A DNA stretch of 36,331 bases from CAYLGY01 sp964383325 (GTDB lineage Bacteria; Pseudomonadota; Alphaproteobacteria; Rhizobiales; Rhizobiaceae): NCBI GenBank assembly GCA_964383325.1, contig CAYLGY010000014.1, forward strand, positions 1-36,331, read 5' to 3'. Under the pieces are notes generated by a model. It saw only the letters and a program-made list of their open reading frames with translations, did no database searches and was not told the origin of the DNA. Shown in pieces: positions 1-8,279 of the stretch (its first letter is position 1; each line of letters begins with the position of its first letter). Position numbers and translations under genes: made by a program.

Positions 1-28
1 TACAGAGTAATCAAGACGTCTGACGCAG

Positions 29-48
29 GCGCCCCCATCAAGGGGCGC
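29..48 (+). other. GC-rich hairpin before rpsJ
   Basis: A 7-bp perfect inverted repeat, GCGCCCC at 29-35 and GGGGCGC at 42-48 with a 6-nt loop, lies 24 nt before the rpsJ start. No run of T follows, so it is more likely an mRNA processing, stability or attenuation element between the preceding gene and the S10 operon than a full terminator. The end of the upstream gene is not identifiable in the few bases present. Confidence 0.4.
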
Positions 49-72
49 TTGCGCCAAACAAGGAACAGTTGA

Positions 73-393
73 ATGGCAAAGCAGCAGGGACAGCAGAAGA
101 TCCGGATCCGCCTGAAGGCGTTTGATCATCGTGTGCTGGATGCTTCTACGCGCGAAATCGTGTCGACAGCCAAGCGCACGGGCGCGAATGTGCGGGGGCC
201 GATTCCGCTTCCGACGCGAATCGAGAAGTTTACAGTCAATCGCTCACCCCACATCGACAAGAAGAGCCGTGAACAGTTCGAGATGCGGACCCACAAGCGA
301 TTTCTGGACATTGTGGATCCGACGCCCCAGACGGTGGATGCGCTGATGAAGCTGGAACTGGCCGCCGGCGTCGATGTCGAGATCAGTTTGTGA
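73..393 (+). CDS. rpsJ: 30S ribosomal protein S10
   Basis: S10 is a 30S head protein that in many bacteria also serves as NusE in transcription antitermination. The 106-residue product has the family core IRIRLKAFDHR near residue 11, the region GPIPLPTRIEKFTVNRSPH in the middle and KSREQFEMRTHKR after it. The length is normal for an alphaproteobacterium, with a slightly extended polar N-terminus (MAKQQGQQ). The start follows AAGGAACAG. It opens the S10 operon, with rplC 65 nt downstream. Identification is secure from the whole sequence. Confidence 0.98.
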   Translation: MAKQQGQQKIRIRLKAFDHRVLDASTREIVSTAKRTGANVRGPIPLPTRIEKFTVNRSPHIDKKSREQFEMRTHKRFLDIVDPTPQTVDALMKLELAAGVDVEISL

Positions 394-458
394 TGCGAAT
401 TGGGAGAGCCGGTACGGTTGAATGTTCCGGGCGGCTTTCCAGGAGAGGAATTGAACCG

Positions 459-1190
459 ATGCGTTCAGGTGTAATTGCTCAGAAGGTTGGAATGACGCGG
501 GTCTATACAGAGACCGGCGAACACATTCCCGTAACCGTTCTTCGCATGGAAAATTGCCAGGTCGTGGCTCAGCGTACCCAGGACAAGAACGGTTACACGG
601 CCGTTCAGCTCGGGGCCGGTCTCGCGAAGGCGAGGAATGTAGGCAAGCCGATGCGTGGCCATTTTGCCAAGGCCGCGGTGGAGCCGAAGGTGAAGCTGGC
701 TGAGTTTCGGGTTTCGCCCGAAAACTTGCTCGATGTCGGCGTAGAGATCACAGCTGATCATTTCGTGCCAGGGCAGAAGGTAGATGTGACGGGCACGTCG
801 ATCGGCAAGGGCTTCCAGGGTGTCATGAAGCGGCACAACTTTGGTGGTGGTCGCGCTACGCACGGTAATTCGATTTCTCACCGTTCGCATGGTTCAACCG
901 GTCAGAGGCAGGACCCGGGCAAGGTCTTCAAGGGTAAGAAGATGGCCGGGCATATGGGACAGGTGCGTGTGACCACCCAGAATCTGGAAGTCGTTTCCAC
1001 CGACACGGAACGCGGTCTGATTCTGGTGCGAGGCGCTGTTCCCGGGTCGAAGGGCTCCTGGATTCATGTGCGGGATGCGGTCAAGGCAGAACTGCCTGAG
1101 AACGCGCCGCGCCCGGCCGGCATCAGGGCTGGACTGGTCAAGCAGGATGAGGCTGCAGGGCAGACCGCGAATGAAGGAGCCGAAGGATGA
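459..1190 (+). CDS. rplC: 50S ribosomal protein L3
   Basis: L3 is an early-assembly 50S protein next to the peptidyl transferase centre. The 243-residue product begins MRSGVIAQKVGMTRVY, the standard L3 N-terminus, and contains the family block GKGFQGVMKRHNFGGG and the loop segment near THGNSISHR. The frame stays open upstream to 390, but the chosen ATG at 459 has a strong AGGAGAGG ribosome site at 441-448 and agrees with homologues, so the extra 23 residues are rejected. The stop overlaps the rplD start by 4 nt. A polar tail after about residue 215 is longer than in E. coli L3. Confidence 0.97.
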   Translation: MRSGVIAQKVGMTRVYTETGEHIPVTVLRMENCQVVAQRTQDKNGYTAVQLGAGLAKARNVGKPMRGHFAKAAVEPKVKLAEFRVSPENLLDVGVEITADHFVPGQKVDVTGTSIGKGFQGVMKRHNFGGGRATHGNSISHRSHGSTGQRQDPGKVFKGKKMAGHMGQVRVTTQNLEVVSTDTERGLILVRGAVPGSKGSWIHVRDAVKAELPENAPRPAGIRAGLVKQDEAAGQTANEGAEG

Positions 1191-1807
1191 ATCTTGAAGT
1201 AACCAAGCTTAGCGGGGAGAGCGCGGGGAAGGTTTCCCTTTCCTCCGAGATCTTCGGGCTGGAACCGCGCGAGGACCTGCTTCACCGCGTCGTTCGTTGG
1301 CAACTTGCACGCCGGCAGGCCGGCACGCATCAGACCAAGGGCCGTTCTGACGTTGCCCGTACCGGGGCAAAGATGTATCGCCAGAAGGGCACGGGCCGTG
1401 CGAGGCATCATGCAGCTTCTGCGCCGCAGTTCCGGGGCGGCGGCAAGGCGCATGGGCCACGCGTTCGGGACCATTCGATTGACCTGCCGAAGAAGGTACG
1501 GGCGCTCGGACTGAAGCATGCGCTGTCCGCGAAGGCGAAGGCCTCCGATCTGATCATCATCGACGATCTGAGGCTTGAGGAAGCCAAGACCCGGACATTG
1601 CTGAACCATCTGGAGAAGCTCGGTCTTTCCGATGCTCTGGTGGTGGGGGGTACCGAGGTCGATCGCAATTTCCGGCTTGCCGCCGCCAATATTCCGGGGA
1701 TCGATCTTCTGCCGGTCCAGGGGATCAACGTGTATGACATTCTTCGCCGGGGTAAGCTGGTCCTGTCCAAGGCGGCGATCGAAGCTCTGGAGGAGCGGTT
1801 CAAATGA
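1187..1807 (+). CDS. rplD: 50S ribosomal protein L4
   Basis: L4 binds 23S rRNA domain I and lines the exit tunnel; in E. coli it also represses the S10 operon, which cannot be judged here. The 206-residue protein shows the tunnel-loop signature around GAKMYRQKGTGRARHH and QFRGGGKAHGP (residues about 60-90) and ends in the usual ALEERFK-type helix. The ATG overlaps the rplC stop (ATGA, 1187-1190), and its own stop overlaps rplW in the same way, so translation is probably coupled. Confidence 0.97.
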   Translation: MNLEVTKLSGESAGKVSLSSEIFGLEPREDLLHRVVRWQLARRQAGTHQTKGRSDVARTGAKMYRQKGTGRARHHAASAPQFRGGGKAHGPRVRDHSIDLPKKVRALGLKHALSAKAKASDLIIIDDLRLEEAKTRTLLNHLEKLGLSDALVVGGTEVDRNFRLAAANIPGIDLLPVQGINVYDILRRGKLVLSKAAIEALEERFK

Positions 1808-2097
1808 CGGATCTTCGCCATTATGATGTGATCGTCAGCCCGGCCATTACCGAGAAATCCACACTTGCTTCCGAGATGAATCAGGTGGTGTTCAATGTGG
1901 CCCGCACTGCTTCAAAGCCGGAGATCAAGGCTGCGGTGGAAGCATTGTTCGGTGTAAAGGTCACGGCAGTGAACACGCTGGTCCGCAAGGGCAAGGTGAA
2001 GCGCTTTCGTGGTCGAATCGGGCGGCAAAGTGATGTGAAGAAGGCGGTTGTGACGCTGGCTGAAGGTCAGTCGATCGACGTCGCAACCGGTCTGTGA
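1804..2097 (+). CDS. rplW: 50S ribosomal protein L23
   Basis: L23 sits at the exit-tunnel rim and is the docking point for trigger factor and SRP. The 97-residue protein has the expected VSPAITEKSTLASE start region, the FNVARTASKPEIKAAVEALF helix and the KVKRFRGRIGR loop. The start overlaps the rplD stop by four bases (ATGA) and rplB follows after 19 nt. Length and order are standard for the S10 operon. Confidence 0.97.
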   Translation: MTDLRHYDVIVSPAITEKSTLASEMNQVVFNVARTASKPEIKAAVEALFGVKVTAVNTLVRKGKVKRFRGRIGRQSDVKKAVVTLAEGQSIDVATGL

Positions 2098-2116
2098 ACG
2101 GCCGCGGAGTAGGATC

Positions 2117-2950
2117 ATGGCACTGAAGAAGTATAATCCGACGACCCCGGGACAGCGCCAGCTGATTCTTGTCGATCGGTCCGGCCTGTACAAGGGGAAA
2201 CCTGTCAAGGGGTTGACTGAAGGGCTGATTTCGAGCGGCGGCCGCAACAATAGCGGAAGGATCACGGTTCGGTTCCGTGGTGGGGGACACAAGCGCAGCT
2301 ATCGTGTGGTGGATTTCCGGCGCCGCCGGTTCGACGTTCCGGCAAAGGTCGAGCGTCTCGAATATGATCCCAACCGGACAGCCTTCATCGCGCTGATTCG
2401 CTACGAGGATGGTGAGCTGTCCTATATTCTGGCGCCGCAGCGCCTTTCCGTGGGCGATACGGTGATTTCGGGCGAAAGCGTCGACGTAAAGCCCGGCAAT
2501 GCGATGCCTCTCTCGCGTATGCCGGTCGGCACGATCGTCCATAATGTGGAGCTGAAGCCTGGCAAGGGCGGACAGATTGCGCGTTCTGCTGGTGCATATG
2601 CGCAATTTGTCGGCCGCGATCAGGGCATGGCGATCCTGCGGCTGAATTCCGGGGAGCAGAGGCTGGTCTCCAGCCAATGTCTTGCCACGGTCGGCGCGGT
2701 ATCCAATCCGGATCATGCAAACATTTCGCTTGGCAAGGCGGGACGCAATCGCTGGGCTGGCAAGCGTCCGCATAATCGCGGCGTTTCGATGAACCCGGTT
2801 GACCATCCGCACGGCGGTGGCGAGGGGCGCACGTCTGGTGGCCGCCATCCGGTCAGCCCGTGGGGCGTGCCGACGAAGGGCAAGCGTACTCGTTCGAACA
2901 AGGCGACGGACAAGTTTATCATGCGCTCGCGCCATCAGCGCAAGAAGTAG
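2117..2950 (+). CDS. rplB: 50S ribosomal protein L2
   Basis: L2 is a core 50S protein needed for subunit joining and peptidyl transfer. The 277-residue product carries the OB-fold RNA-binding region (FRGGGHKRSYRVVDFRR, about 53-70) and the universally conserved C-terminal loop PVDHPHGGGEG at 227-237, including His230, which matches the functionally important L2 histidine. The C-terminus is the usual KFIMRSRHQRKK. A GGAGTAGG-type ribosome site precedes the ATG. Nothing unusual. Confidence 0.98.
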   Translation: MALKKYNPTTPGQRQLILVDRSGLYKGKPVKGLTEGLISSGGRNNSGRITVRFRGGGHKRSYRVVDFRRRRFDVPAKVERLEYDPNRTAFIALIRYEDGELSYILAPQRLSVGDTVISGESVDVKPGNAMPLSRMPVGTIVHNVELKPGKGGQIARSAGAYAQFVGRDQGMAILRLNSGEQRLVSSQCLATVGAVSNPDHANISLGKAGRNRWAGKRPHNRGVSMNPVDHPHGGGEGRTSGGRHPVSPWGVPTKGKRTRSNKATDKFIMRSRHQRKK

Positions 2951-2967
2951 GAAAAGGGACAAGTCAC

Positions 2968-3246
2968 GTGACACGTTCTGTCTGGAAAGGCCCGTTTGTT
3001 GACGGCTACCTCCTGAAGAAGGCCGAGAAGGCGCGCGAGAGCGGGCGCAATGATGTGATCAAGATCTGGAGCCGGCGCTCGACGATCCTGCCGCAATTCG
3101 TGGGTCTGACCTTCGGCGTCTATAATGGCCAGAAGCACATTCCTGTTTCGGTCACCGAGGACATGGTGGGACACAAGTTCGGCGAGTTCTCGCCGACGCG
3201 GACCTATTATGGCCACGGCGCCGACAAGAAAGCCAGGAGGCGGTAA
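2968..3246 (+). CDS. rpsS: 30S ribosomal protein S19 (GTG start)
   Basis: S19 pairs with S13 in the 30S head near the A-site tRNA. The 92-residue product contains the conserved SVWKGPFVDGYLLKK start, the WSRRSTILPQFVG core and the HKFGEFSPTRTYYGHG block. The frame has no suitable ATG. The GTG at 2968 gives exactly the family N-terminus and sits about 8 nt after AAAAGGGA, so GTG is chosen and the in-frame upstream ATG at 2860, inside rplB, is rejected. rplV starts 1 nt after the stop. Confidence 0.96.
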   Translation: MTRSVWKGPFVDGYLLKKAEKARESGRNDVIKIWSRRSTILPQFVGLTFGVYNGQKHIPVSVTEDMVGHKFGEFSPTRTYYGHGADKKARRR

Positions 3247-3247
3247 G

Positions 3248-3631
3248 ATGGGTAAGCCCAAAGCTGCACGCAGGCTTGCGGATAATGAAGCGCGTGCTGT
3301 GCTGCGCACGATCCGAGTCAGCCCGCAGAAACTCAATCTGGTTGCCCAGCTGATCCGCGGCAAGAAGGTTGCTACGGCCCTGGCCGATCTGGAATTTTCG
3401 CAGAAGCGCATTGCCGGAACGGTTCGCAAGACACTGCAATCGGCAATCGCCAATGCCGAGAACAATCATGATCTGGATGTCGATGCATTGATTGTTGCCG
3501 AGGCCTGGGTAGGCAAGTCGCTTACCATGAAGCGGTTCATGGCGCGTGGTCGTGGTCGCGCCAGCCGAATCGAGAAGCCATTCTCGAACCTGACGATCGT
3601 CGTACGCGAAATGCAAGAGGAGTCCGCCTGA
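3248..3631 (+). CDS. rplV: 50S ribosomal protein L22
   Basis: L22 reaches into the nascent peptide tunnel through a beta-hairpin. The 127-residue protein begins MGKPKAARRLADNEA, has the core RVSPQKLNLVAQLIRGKKV and ends with the tunnel hairpin and strand RGRGRASRIEKPFSNLTIVV. The ATG at 3248 directly follows the rpsS stop. A longer in-frame opening from 3125 lies inside rpsS and has no family similarity. The TGA overlaps the rpsC ATG by one base. Confidence 0.97.
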   Translation: MGKPKAARRLADNEARAVLRTIRVSPQKLNLVAQLIRGKKVATALADLEFSQKRIAGTVRKTLQSAIANAENNHDLDVDALIVAEAWVGKSLTMKRFMARGRGRASRIEKPFSNLTIVVREMQEESA

Positions 3632-4332
3632 TGGGGCAGAAAGTCAATCCGACCGGCCTGCGTCTCGGTATCAACAAGACCTGGAGTTCGCGCTGGTATG
3701 CGACGGGTGCCGAGTATGGCCGACTCTTGCATGAGGATCTGATGATCCGTCGCGAGCTGGAGAAGGATCTGAAGCAGGCGGCGATTTCCCAGATCGTGAT
3801 CGAGCGTCCGCACAAGAAGTGCCGGGTTACGATCCATTCTGCACGCCCCGGGCTGATCATCGGCAAGAAGGGCGCTGATATCGAGAAGCTGCGTCGCAAG
3901 CTGACCAATCTTACGCAGTCAGAGACGCATCTGAACATTGTCGAGGTACGTAAGCCCGAGATAGATGCAAAGCTCGTGGCGCAGTCAATTGCGCAGCAGT
4001 TGGAGCGCCGCGTCGCTTTCCGCCGTGCCATGAAGCGGGCCGTCCAGTCCGCGATCCGCCTTGGTGCCGAAGGGATCCGGATCAATTGCAGCGGACGTCT
4101 CGGAGGTGCGGAGATTGCGCGCATGGAGTGGTATCGCGAAGGCCGGGTGCCTTTGCATACGTTGCGCGCCGATGTGGATTACGGCACGGCCGAGGCCAGC
4201 ACTGCATATGGAATCTGTGGCGTGAAGGTCTGGATCTTCAAGGGAGAAATCCTTGAGCACGATCCGAGTGCTTCGGAACGCCGCGCCCTTGAGGGTGATC
4301 AGCCGGGCGGCCGCCGGCGTGATGCGGCGTAA
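3631..4332 (+). CDS. rpsC: 30S ribosomal protein S3
   Basis: S3 lies at the mRNA entry channel of the 30S head. The 233-residue protein begins MGQKVNPTGLRLGI, has a type II KH domain with GKKG at about 78-81 (LIIGKKGADIEKLRRKL), and a C-terminal domain including RIEWYREG-like RMEWYREGRVP and the YGICGVKVWIFKGE strand. A charged tail of about 20 residues follows. It overlaps rplV by one base (TGATG), which implies re-initiation. Confidence 0.97.
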   Translation: MGQKVNPTGLRLGINKTWSSRWYATGAEYGRLLHEDLMIRRELEKDLKQAAISQIVIERPHKKCRVTIHSARPGLIIGKKGADIEKLRRKLTNLTQSETHLNIVEVRKPEIDAKLVAQSIAQQLERRVAFRRAMKRAVQSAIRLGAEGIRINCSGRLGGAEIARMEWYREGRVPLHTLRADVDYGTAEASTAYGICGVKVWIFKGEILEHDPSASERRALEGDQPGGRRRDAA

Positions 4333-4362
4333 GCCGCAAGCCTGGATTTTGGAGTTCGAAAC

Positions 4363-4776
4363 ATGCTGCAACCCAAGCGAACGAAGTTCCGCAAGCAGTT
4401 CAAGGGCCGCATTCACGGCGCGGCCAAGGGCGGAACGGATCTCAATTTTGGCGCCTATGGCTTGAAGGCGCTCGAGCCGGAGCGGGTGACCGCCCGGCAG
4501 ATCGAGGCCGCGCGCCGCGCAATTACCCGGCAGATGAAGCGCCAGGGTCGTGTGTGGATCCGGATCTTCCCAGACCTTCCGGTTACGGGCAAGCCGACCG
4601 AAGTTCGTATGGGTAAAGGCAAGGGTAGCGTGGACTATTGGGCGGCTCGTGTGAAGCCCGGACGGGTAATGTTCGAAATCGACGGTGTCAACGAGCAGGT
4701 GGCGCGCGAAGCGCTGCGCCTGGGCGCCGCCAAATTGCCGATCAAGACGCGCTTCGTTCAGCGCATTGCAGATTAG
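4363..4776 (+). CDS. rplP: 50S ribosomal protein L16
   Basis: L16 organises the A-site region of the 50S subunit. The 137-residue product has the standard start MLQPKRTKFRKQFKGR, the core LNFGAYGLKALEPERVTARQIEAARRA (starting near residue 27) and the loop RMGKGKGSVDYWAARVKPG. The length equals the family norm. rpmC follows after 14 nt. Confidence 0.97.
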   Translation: MLQPKRTKFRKQFKGRIHGAAKGGTDLNFGAYGLKALEPERVTARQIEAARRAITRQMKRQGRVWIRIFPDLPVTGKPTEVRMGKGKGSVDYWAARVKPGRVMFEIDGVNEQVAREALRLGAAKLPIKTRFVQRIAD

Positions 4777-4790
4777 GAAGGGCAGTCAGG

Positions 4791-4991
4791 ATGAAGGCCG
4801 CAGATGTTCGGGCTATGACCCTCGATCAGCTCAATGAAGAGCTGGCCAAGCTGAAGAAGGAGCAGTTCAACCTGCGCTTTCAGAAGGCAACAGGCCAGCT
4901 GGAGAAGACGGCGCGCGTCAGAACCGTCCGCCGCGATATCGCACGCATCAAGACGATCGCCGCCCAGAAGGCGGCTTCGAACAAGGCTTAA
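4791..4991 (+). CDS. rpmC: 50S ribosomal protein L29
   Basis: L29 contacts L23 and SRP near the tunnel exit. The 66-residue two-helix protein starts MKAADVRAMTLDQLNEEL and has the KEQFNLRFQKATGQLE hinge typical of the family. The ATG at 4791 follows AGGAAGGGCAG and gives the normal L29 length. The open frame from 4638 runs through rplP in a different frame and is not used. Confidence 0.96.
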   Translation: MKAADVRAMTLDQLNEELAKLKKEQFNLRFQKATGQLEKTARVRTVRRDIARIKTIAAQKAASNKA

Positions 4992-5002
4992 GGAACGATA
5001 GC

Positions 5003-5242
5003 ATGCCGAAGCGCATAATGCAGGGCACGGTCGTCAGCGACAAGAACGACAAGACGGTCGTCGTGCGGGTGGAGCGGAGATTCACGCATCCGGTCATGAA
5101 GAAGACCGTGCGGATTTCGAAGCGCTACAAGGCGCATGACGAGAACAATAGCTTCAAGGTCGGCGATCAGGTGATGATCCAGGAATCGCGACCGATTTCC
5201 AGGGACAAGCGCTGGACCGTCGTGCAAAAGGCAGGCGCTTAG
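5003..5242 (+). CDS. rpsQ: 30S ribosomal protein S17
   Basis: S17 is a primary 16S rRNA-binding protein with an OB fold. The 79-residue product has the sequence MPKRIMQGTVVSDKNDKTVVV, then RRFTHPVMKKTVRISKRYKAHD and the motif QESRPISRDKRW. An AAGGAACG ribosome site precedes the ATG. A 77-nt gap without a convincing motif separates it from rplN, the usual S10/spc boundary region, although no terminator is visible here. Confidence 0.97.
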   Translation: MPKRIMQGTVVSDKNDKTVVVRVERRFTHPVMKKTVRISKRYKAHDENNSFKVGDQVMIQESRPISRDKRWTVVQKAGA

Positions 5243-5319
5243 ATTTACAGGGATTACGATTCGCCGCGGCCTGCCAAGTCTGGCTAGCGCCCAAGGCGGG
5301 TTCAGAAGGACAGCCAGTC

Positions 5320-5688
5320 ATGATTCAGATGCAGACCAATCTCGATGTCGCGGACAATTCTGGCGCCCGCCGCGTGCAGTGTATCAAGGTACTGGGCGGG
5401 TCCAAGCGCAAATATGCGTCAGTCGGAGACATTATCGTCGTCTCTGTCAAGGAGGCCATTCCGCGTGGGCGGGTCAAGAAGGGCGATGTGATGAAAGCCG
5501 TCGTGGTGCGGACCGCCAAGGATATCCGCCGCCCGGACGGCAGCGTGATCCGTTTTGACAAGAATGCGGCTGTACTGGTCGATGGCAAGAGGGAGCCGAT
5601 CGGGACGCGTATTTTCGGTCCGGTCCCGCGCGAGCTTCGTGCGAAGAAACACATGAAGATCATTTCGCTGGCGCCCGAAGTGCTCTGA
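5320..5688 (+). CDS. rplN: 50S ribosomal protein L14
   Basis: L14 lies on the subunit interface. The 122-residue protein matches the highly conserved family along its length: MIQMQTNLDVADNSGARRV at the start, VKEAIPRGRVKKGDV near residue 47 and FDKNAAVLVD near 79. It begins the spc part of the cluster, with AGAAGGA upstream of the ATG. Confidence 0.98.
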   Translation: MIQMQTNLDVADNSGARRVQCIKVLGGSKRKYASVGDIIVVSVKEAIPRGRVKKGDVMKAVVVRTAKDIRRPDGSVIRFDKNAAVLVDGKREPIGTRIFGPVPRELRAKKHMKIISLAPEVL

Positions 5689-5702
5689 AGGAGAGAATGA
5701 CG

Positions 5703-6011
5703 ATGCAGAAGATCCGAAAGGGCGACCAGGTCATCGTACTGGCCGGACGCGACAAGGGCCGAAAGGGCCAAGTCGTGAAGGTCATGCCCAAGGAAGGGAC
5801 GGCGCTGGTGAGCGGGATCAACATGGTCCGGCGCCATCAGCGTCAAACGCAGAATCAGGAAGGCGGCATCATTTCCAAGGAAGCGCCGATCCATTTGTCC
5901 AACCTTGCCCTTGCCGACAAGGACGGAAAGCCGACCCGTGTGGGTTTCCGGATCGAAGATGGCAAGAAGGTTCGGTTCGCAAAACGTAGCGGAGAGTTGA
6001 TCGATGGCTGA
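5703..6011 (+). CDS. rplX: 50S ribosomal protein L24
   Basis: L24 is an assembly initiator of the 50S subunit with a KOW motif (IRKGDQVIVLAGRDKGRKG, from about residue 4). There are two ATG codons, at 5697 and 5703. The GAAGGAGAG ribosome site at 5687-5695 leaves only about 3 nt to the first but about 9 nt to the second, so 5703 (102 residues, MQKIRKGD) is preferred; the alternative adds only Met-Thr. The last 8 nt overlap the start of rplE. Confidence 0.95.
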   Translation: MQKIRKGDQVIVLAGRDKGRKGQVVKVMPKEGTALVSGINMVRRHQRQTQNQEGGIISKEAPIHLSNLALADKDGKPTRVGFRIEDGKKVRFAKRSGELIDG

Positions 6012-6561
6012 GGCTGGATACACGCCGCGGTTGAAGCAGCACTATCGCGAGGTGATCAGCAAGAGCCTCCGCGAGCAATTCAATTATGCAAATCCGATGC
6101 AGGTCCCGCGGCTGGAAAAGGTTGTGCTGAACATGGGTGTGGGTGAAGCCACCGGCGATTCCCGTAAACCCGCTGCAGCCGCTGAGGAACTTTCGTTGAT
6201 CGCCGGGCAGAAGGCGGTCGTTACGTATGCCCGAAAGTCGGTCGCGAGCTTCAAGCTGCGCGAGAAGATGCCAATCGGAGCAAAGGTGACGCTGCGCCAG
6301 GACCGCATGTATGAATTTGTCGACCGGCTCATCAATATTGCCTTGCCGCGCGTGCGGGACTTCCGGGGTCTGAATGCGAAAAGCTTCGATGGCCGGGGAA
6401 ATTTCGCGATGGGCATCAAGGAGCACATCGTGTTCCCGGAAATCGACTATGACAAGGTCGATGAGATTCGGGGGATGGATATTATCGTCTGTACGACCGC
6501 CAACACGGATGATGAAGCGCGCGCCTTGCTAGCCGCCTTCAATTTTCCATTCCGGCAGTAA
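6004..6561 (+). CDS. rplE: 50S ribosomal protein L5
   Basis: L5 binds 5S rRNA and the P-site tRNA. The 185-residue product includes QVPRLEKVVLNMGVGEA near residue 35, AGQKAVVTYARKSVASFKLRE in the middle and the C-terminal block GIKEHIVFPEIDYDKV. Its ATG lies inside the rplX end (8-nt overlap). Length and motifs are normal. Confidence 0.97.
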   Translation: MAEAGYTPRLKQHYREVISKSLREQFNYANPMQVPRLEKVVLNMGVGEATGDSRKPAAAAEELSLIAGQKAVVTYARKSVASFKLREKMPIGAKVTLRQDRMYEFVDRLINIALPRVRDFRGLNAKSFDGRGNFAMGIKEHIVFPEIDYDKVDEIRGMDIIVCTTANTDDEARALLAAFNFPFRQ

Positions 6562-6588
6562 CGGCAGGCGAGCAACAGGAAGCAGGAA

Positions 6589-6894
6589 ATGGCGAAAATC
6601 AGTGCAATCGAGAAGAATGCGAGAAGGCGCAAACTGGTCAAGCAGTATGCTGCTCGCCGGGCGGCGCTCAAGGCGATTATCAATGATCGCTCGCGCCCCC
6701 TGGAAGAGCGTTTCGCTGCCCAGTTGAAATTGGCGCAATTGCCGCGGAATTCCTCGAAAACGCGCATTCGCAACCGCTGCGCGGTGACGGGCCGGCCGCG
6801 CGCATTTTATCGGAAGCTGAACATGTCACGTATTGCATTGCGTGAGCTCGGCTCGGCGGGGCAGATTCCCGGCCTTGTGAAGTCCAGCTGGTAA
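6589..6894 (+). CDS. rpsN: 30S ribosomal protein S14, zinc-free type
   Basis: S14 is a 30S head protein. The 101-residue product is the long, zinc-independent form: it has one cysteine in RNRCAVTGRPR and no CxxC pairs, whereas the short form has a four-cysteine zinc ribbon. The C-terminal GxxPGLVKSSW ending is the family hallmark. The ribosome site AGGAAGCAGGAA precedes the ATG. Confidence 0.97.
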   Translation: MAKISAIEKNARRRKLVKQYAARRAALKAIINDRSRPLEERFAAQLKLAQLPRNSSKTRIRNRCAVTGRPRAFYRKLNMSRIALRELGSAGQIPGLVKSSW

Positions 6895-6907
6895 GGAGAC
6901 GCTCAAA

Positions 6908-7306
6908 ATGTCCATCAGCGATCCACTCGGCGATATGCTGACCCGCATCCGCAACGCTTCCGGGCGGCGCAAGAGCACGGTCAGCACGCCGGCATCCCGG
7001 CTGCGGGCACGCGTGCTCGAAGTGATGAAGAATGAAGGCTATATTCGTGGCTATACCCAGATCGATCACAAGAACGGCAAGTCCGAGATCGAGATCGAGC
7101 TGAAGTATCACAATGGTGGCTCTGTCATCCGTGAGATCTCTAGGGTTTCAAAGCCCGGCCGTCGCGTATATGCCTCGGTCAGCAACATTCCACATGTCGC
7201 AAACGGGTTGGGCATTGCCATTCTGTCTACACCAAAAGGCGTGATGGCAGATCACGAGGCGCGCGAGGAGAATGTCGGCGGGGAAGTTCTCTGCCATATC
7301 TTCTGA
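6908..7306 (+). CDS. rpsH: 30S ribosomal protein S8
   Basis: S8 binds the 16S central domain and in E. coli autoregulates the spc operon. The 132-residue protein begins MSISDPLGDMLTRIRNA and ends with the conserved ISRVSKPGRRVY, GLGIAILSTPKGVMADHEAR and GGEVLCHIF segments. Standard length. rplF follows after 36 nt. Confidence 0.97.
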   Translation: MSISDPLGDMLTRIRNASGRRKSTVSTPASRLRARVLEVMKNEGYIRGYTQIDHKNGKSEIEIELKYHNGGSVIREISRVSKPGRRVYASVSNIPHVANGLGIAILSTPKGVMADHEAREENVGGEVLCHIF

Positions 7307-7342
7307 TCCAGTTTTGCGAACGTAATACAAGGACTTAGTGAA

Positions 7343-7876
7343 ATGTCCCGAATTGGCAAGAGGCCGGTACCCGTGCCGGATGGCGTTACCGCCACAATCG
7401 ACGGCCAGGCGGTTAGCGCCAAGGGGCCGAAGGGTGAGCTTCGGTTCGTCTGTCATGATGAGGTCGAGGTCACGCTGGAGAATGGCGAGATCTTGGTCCG
7501 ACCCCGCGACGATTCGAAGCCGGCCCGCTCGAAATGGGGAATGTCCCGTACGGAGATTGAGAACATTCTCGCCGGCGTTAAGAATGGTTTCGAGCGGAAG
7601 CTGGTGATCAACGGCGTTGGCTACCGTGCAGCGATCCAAGGGCGGGATCTTCAGCTTTCCCTGGGATTCAGCCATGAGGTTGTATACAAGGCGCCGGAGG
7701 GAATCACGCTCTCCTGTCCGAAGCCGACGGAGATCGTCGTGAGCGGAATCGACCGCCAGAAGGTGGGCCAGGTCGCTGCCGAGATCCGCAGATATCGTCC
7801 GCCGGAGCCTTACAAGGGCAAGGGCGTGAAGTATGAGGACGAACGCATCGTCCGCAAGGAAGGCAAGAAGAAGTAG
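7343..7876 (+). CDS. rplF: 50S ribosomal protein L6
   Basis: L6 lies at the base of the L7/L12 stalk near the sarcin-ricin loop. The 177-residue product has two repeats of the L6 fold and the C-terminal signature RRYRPPEPYKGKGVKYEDE. The N-terminus is the usual MSRIGKRPVPVPDGV. It is followed after 12 nt by rplR. Confidence 0.97.
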   Translation: MSRIGKRPVPVPDGVTATIDGQAVSAKGPKGELRFVCHDEVEVTLENGEILVRPRDDSKPARSKWGMSRTEIENILAGVKNGFERKLVINGVGYRAAIQGRDLQLSLGFSHEVVYKAPEGITLSCPKPTEIVVSGIDRQKVGQVAAEIRRYRPPEPYKGKGVKYEDERIVRKEGKKK

Positions 7877-7888
7877 GAGTACTGCGCC

Positions 7889-8248
7889 ATGGCAAACCAT
7901 GAGACGGCCAAGCGGCGTGCCATGCGCGTTCGCCGCCAGATTAAGAAAGTGAACAGCTCGCGTCCGCGACTGACTGTTTTCCGCTCGTCCAAGAATATCT
8001 ATGCCCAGATCATCGATGACAGCAAGGGGCATACTCTTGCTGCTGCGTCGACGCTGGAGAAGGAACTGCGCGAGAGCCTGAAGACCGGCGCCGACAAGGA
8101 AGCGGCCGCGGCTGTCGGCAAGCTGGTGGCGGAGCGGGCAAAGAAGGCCGGAGTGGCTGAAGTGGTCTTCGACCGCGGCCCGTTCATTTATCATGGTCGG
8201 GTGAGAGCATTGGCTGAAGCGGCTCGTGAGGGCGGCTTGACCTTTTAG
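7889..8248 (+). CDS. rplR: 50S ribosomal protein L18
   Basis: L18 is a 5S rRNA-binding protein of the central protuberance. The 119-residue protein has the basic N-terminus RRAMRVRRQIKK, the strand RPRLTVFRSSKNIYAQIID and ends FDRGPFIYHGRVRALAEAAREGGLTF, the normal C-terminus. A long gap of 132 nt follows before rpsE, which is unusual inside a spc operon. Confidence 0.97.
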   Translation: MANHETAKRRAMRVRRQIKKVNSSRPRLTVFRSSKNIYAQIIDDSKGHTLAAASTLEKELRESLKTGADKEAAAAVGKLVAERAKKAGVAEVVFDRGPFIYHGRVRALAEAAREGGLTF

Positions 8249-8256
8249 CGGTTGGG

Positions 8257-8279
8257 CCTGCCCGTTGTTACCGGGCAGG
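8257..8279 (+). other. Intercistronic hairpin between L18 and S5
   Basis: CCTGCCCG (8257-8264) and CGGGCAGG (8272-8279) form a perfect 8-bp stem with a 7-nt loop. It begins 9 nt after the rplR stop, in a 132-nt gap that otherwise shows no gene. No T-run follows, so it is not a classical terminator. A role in mRNA processing or partial attenuation is inferred. Confidence 0.5.
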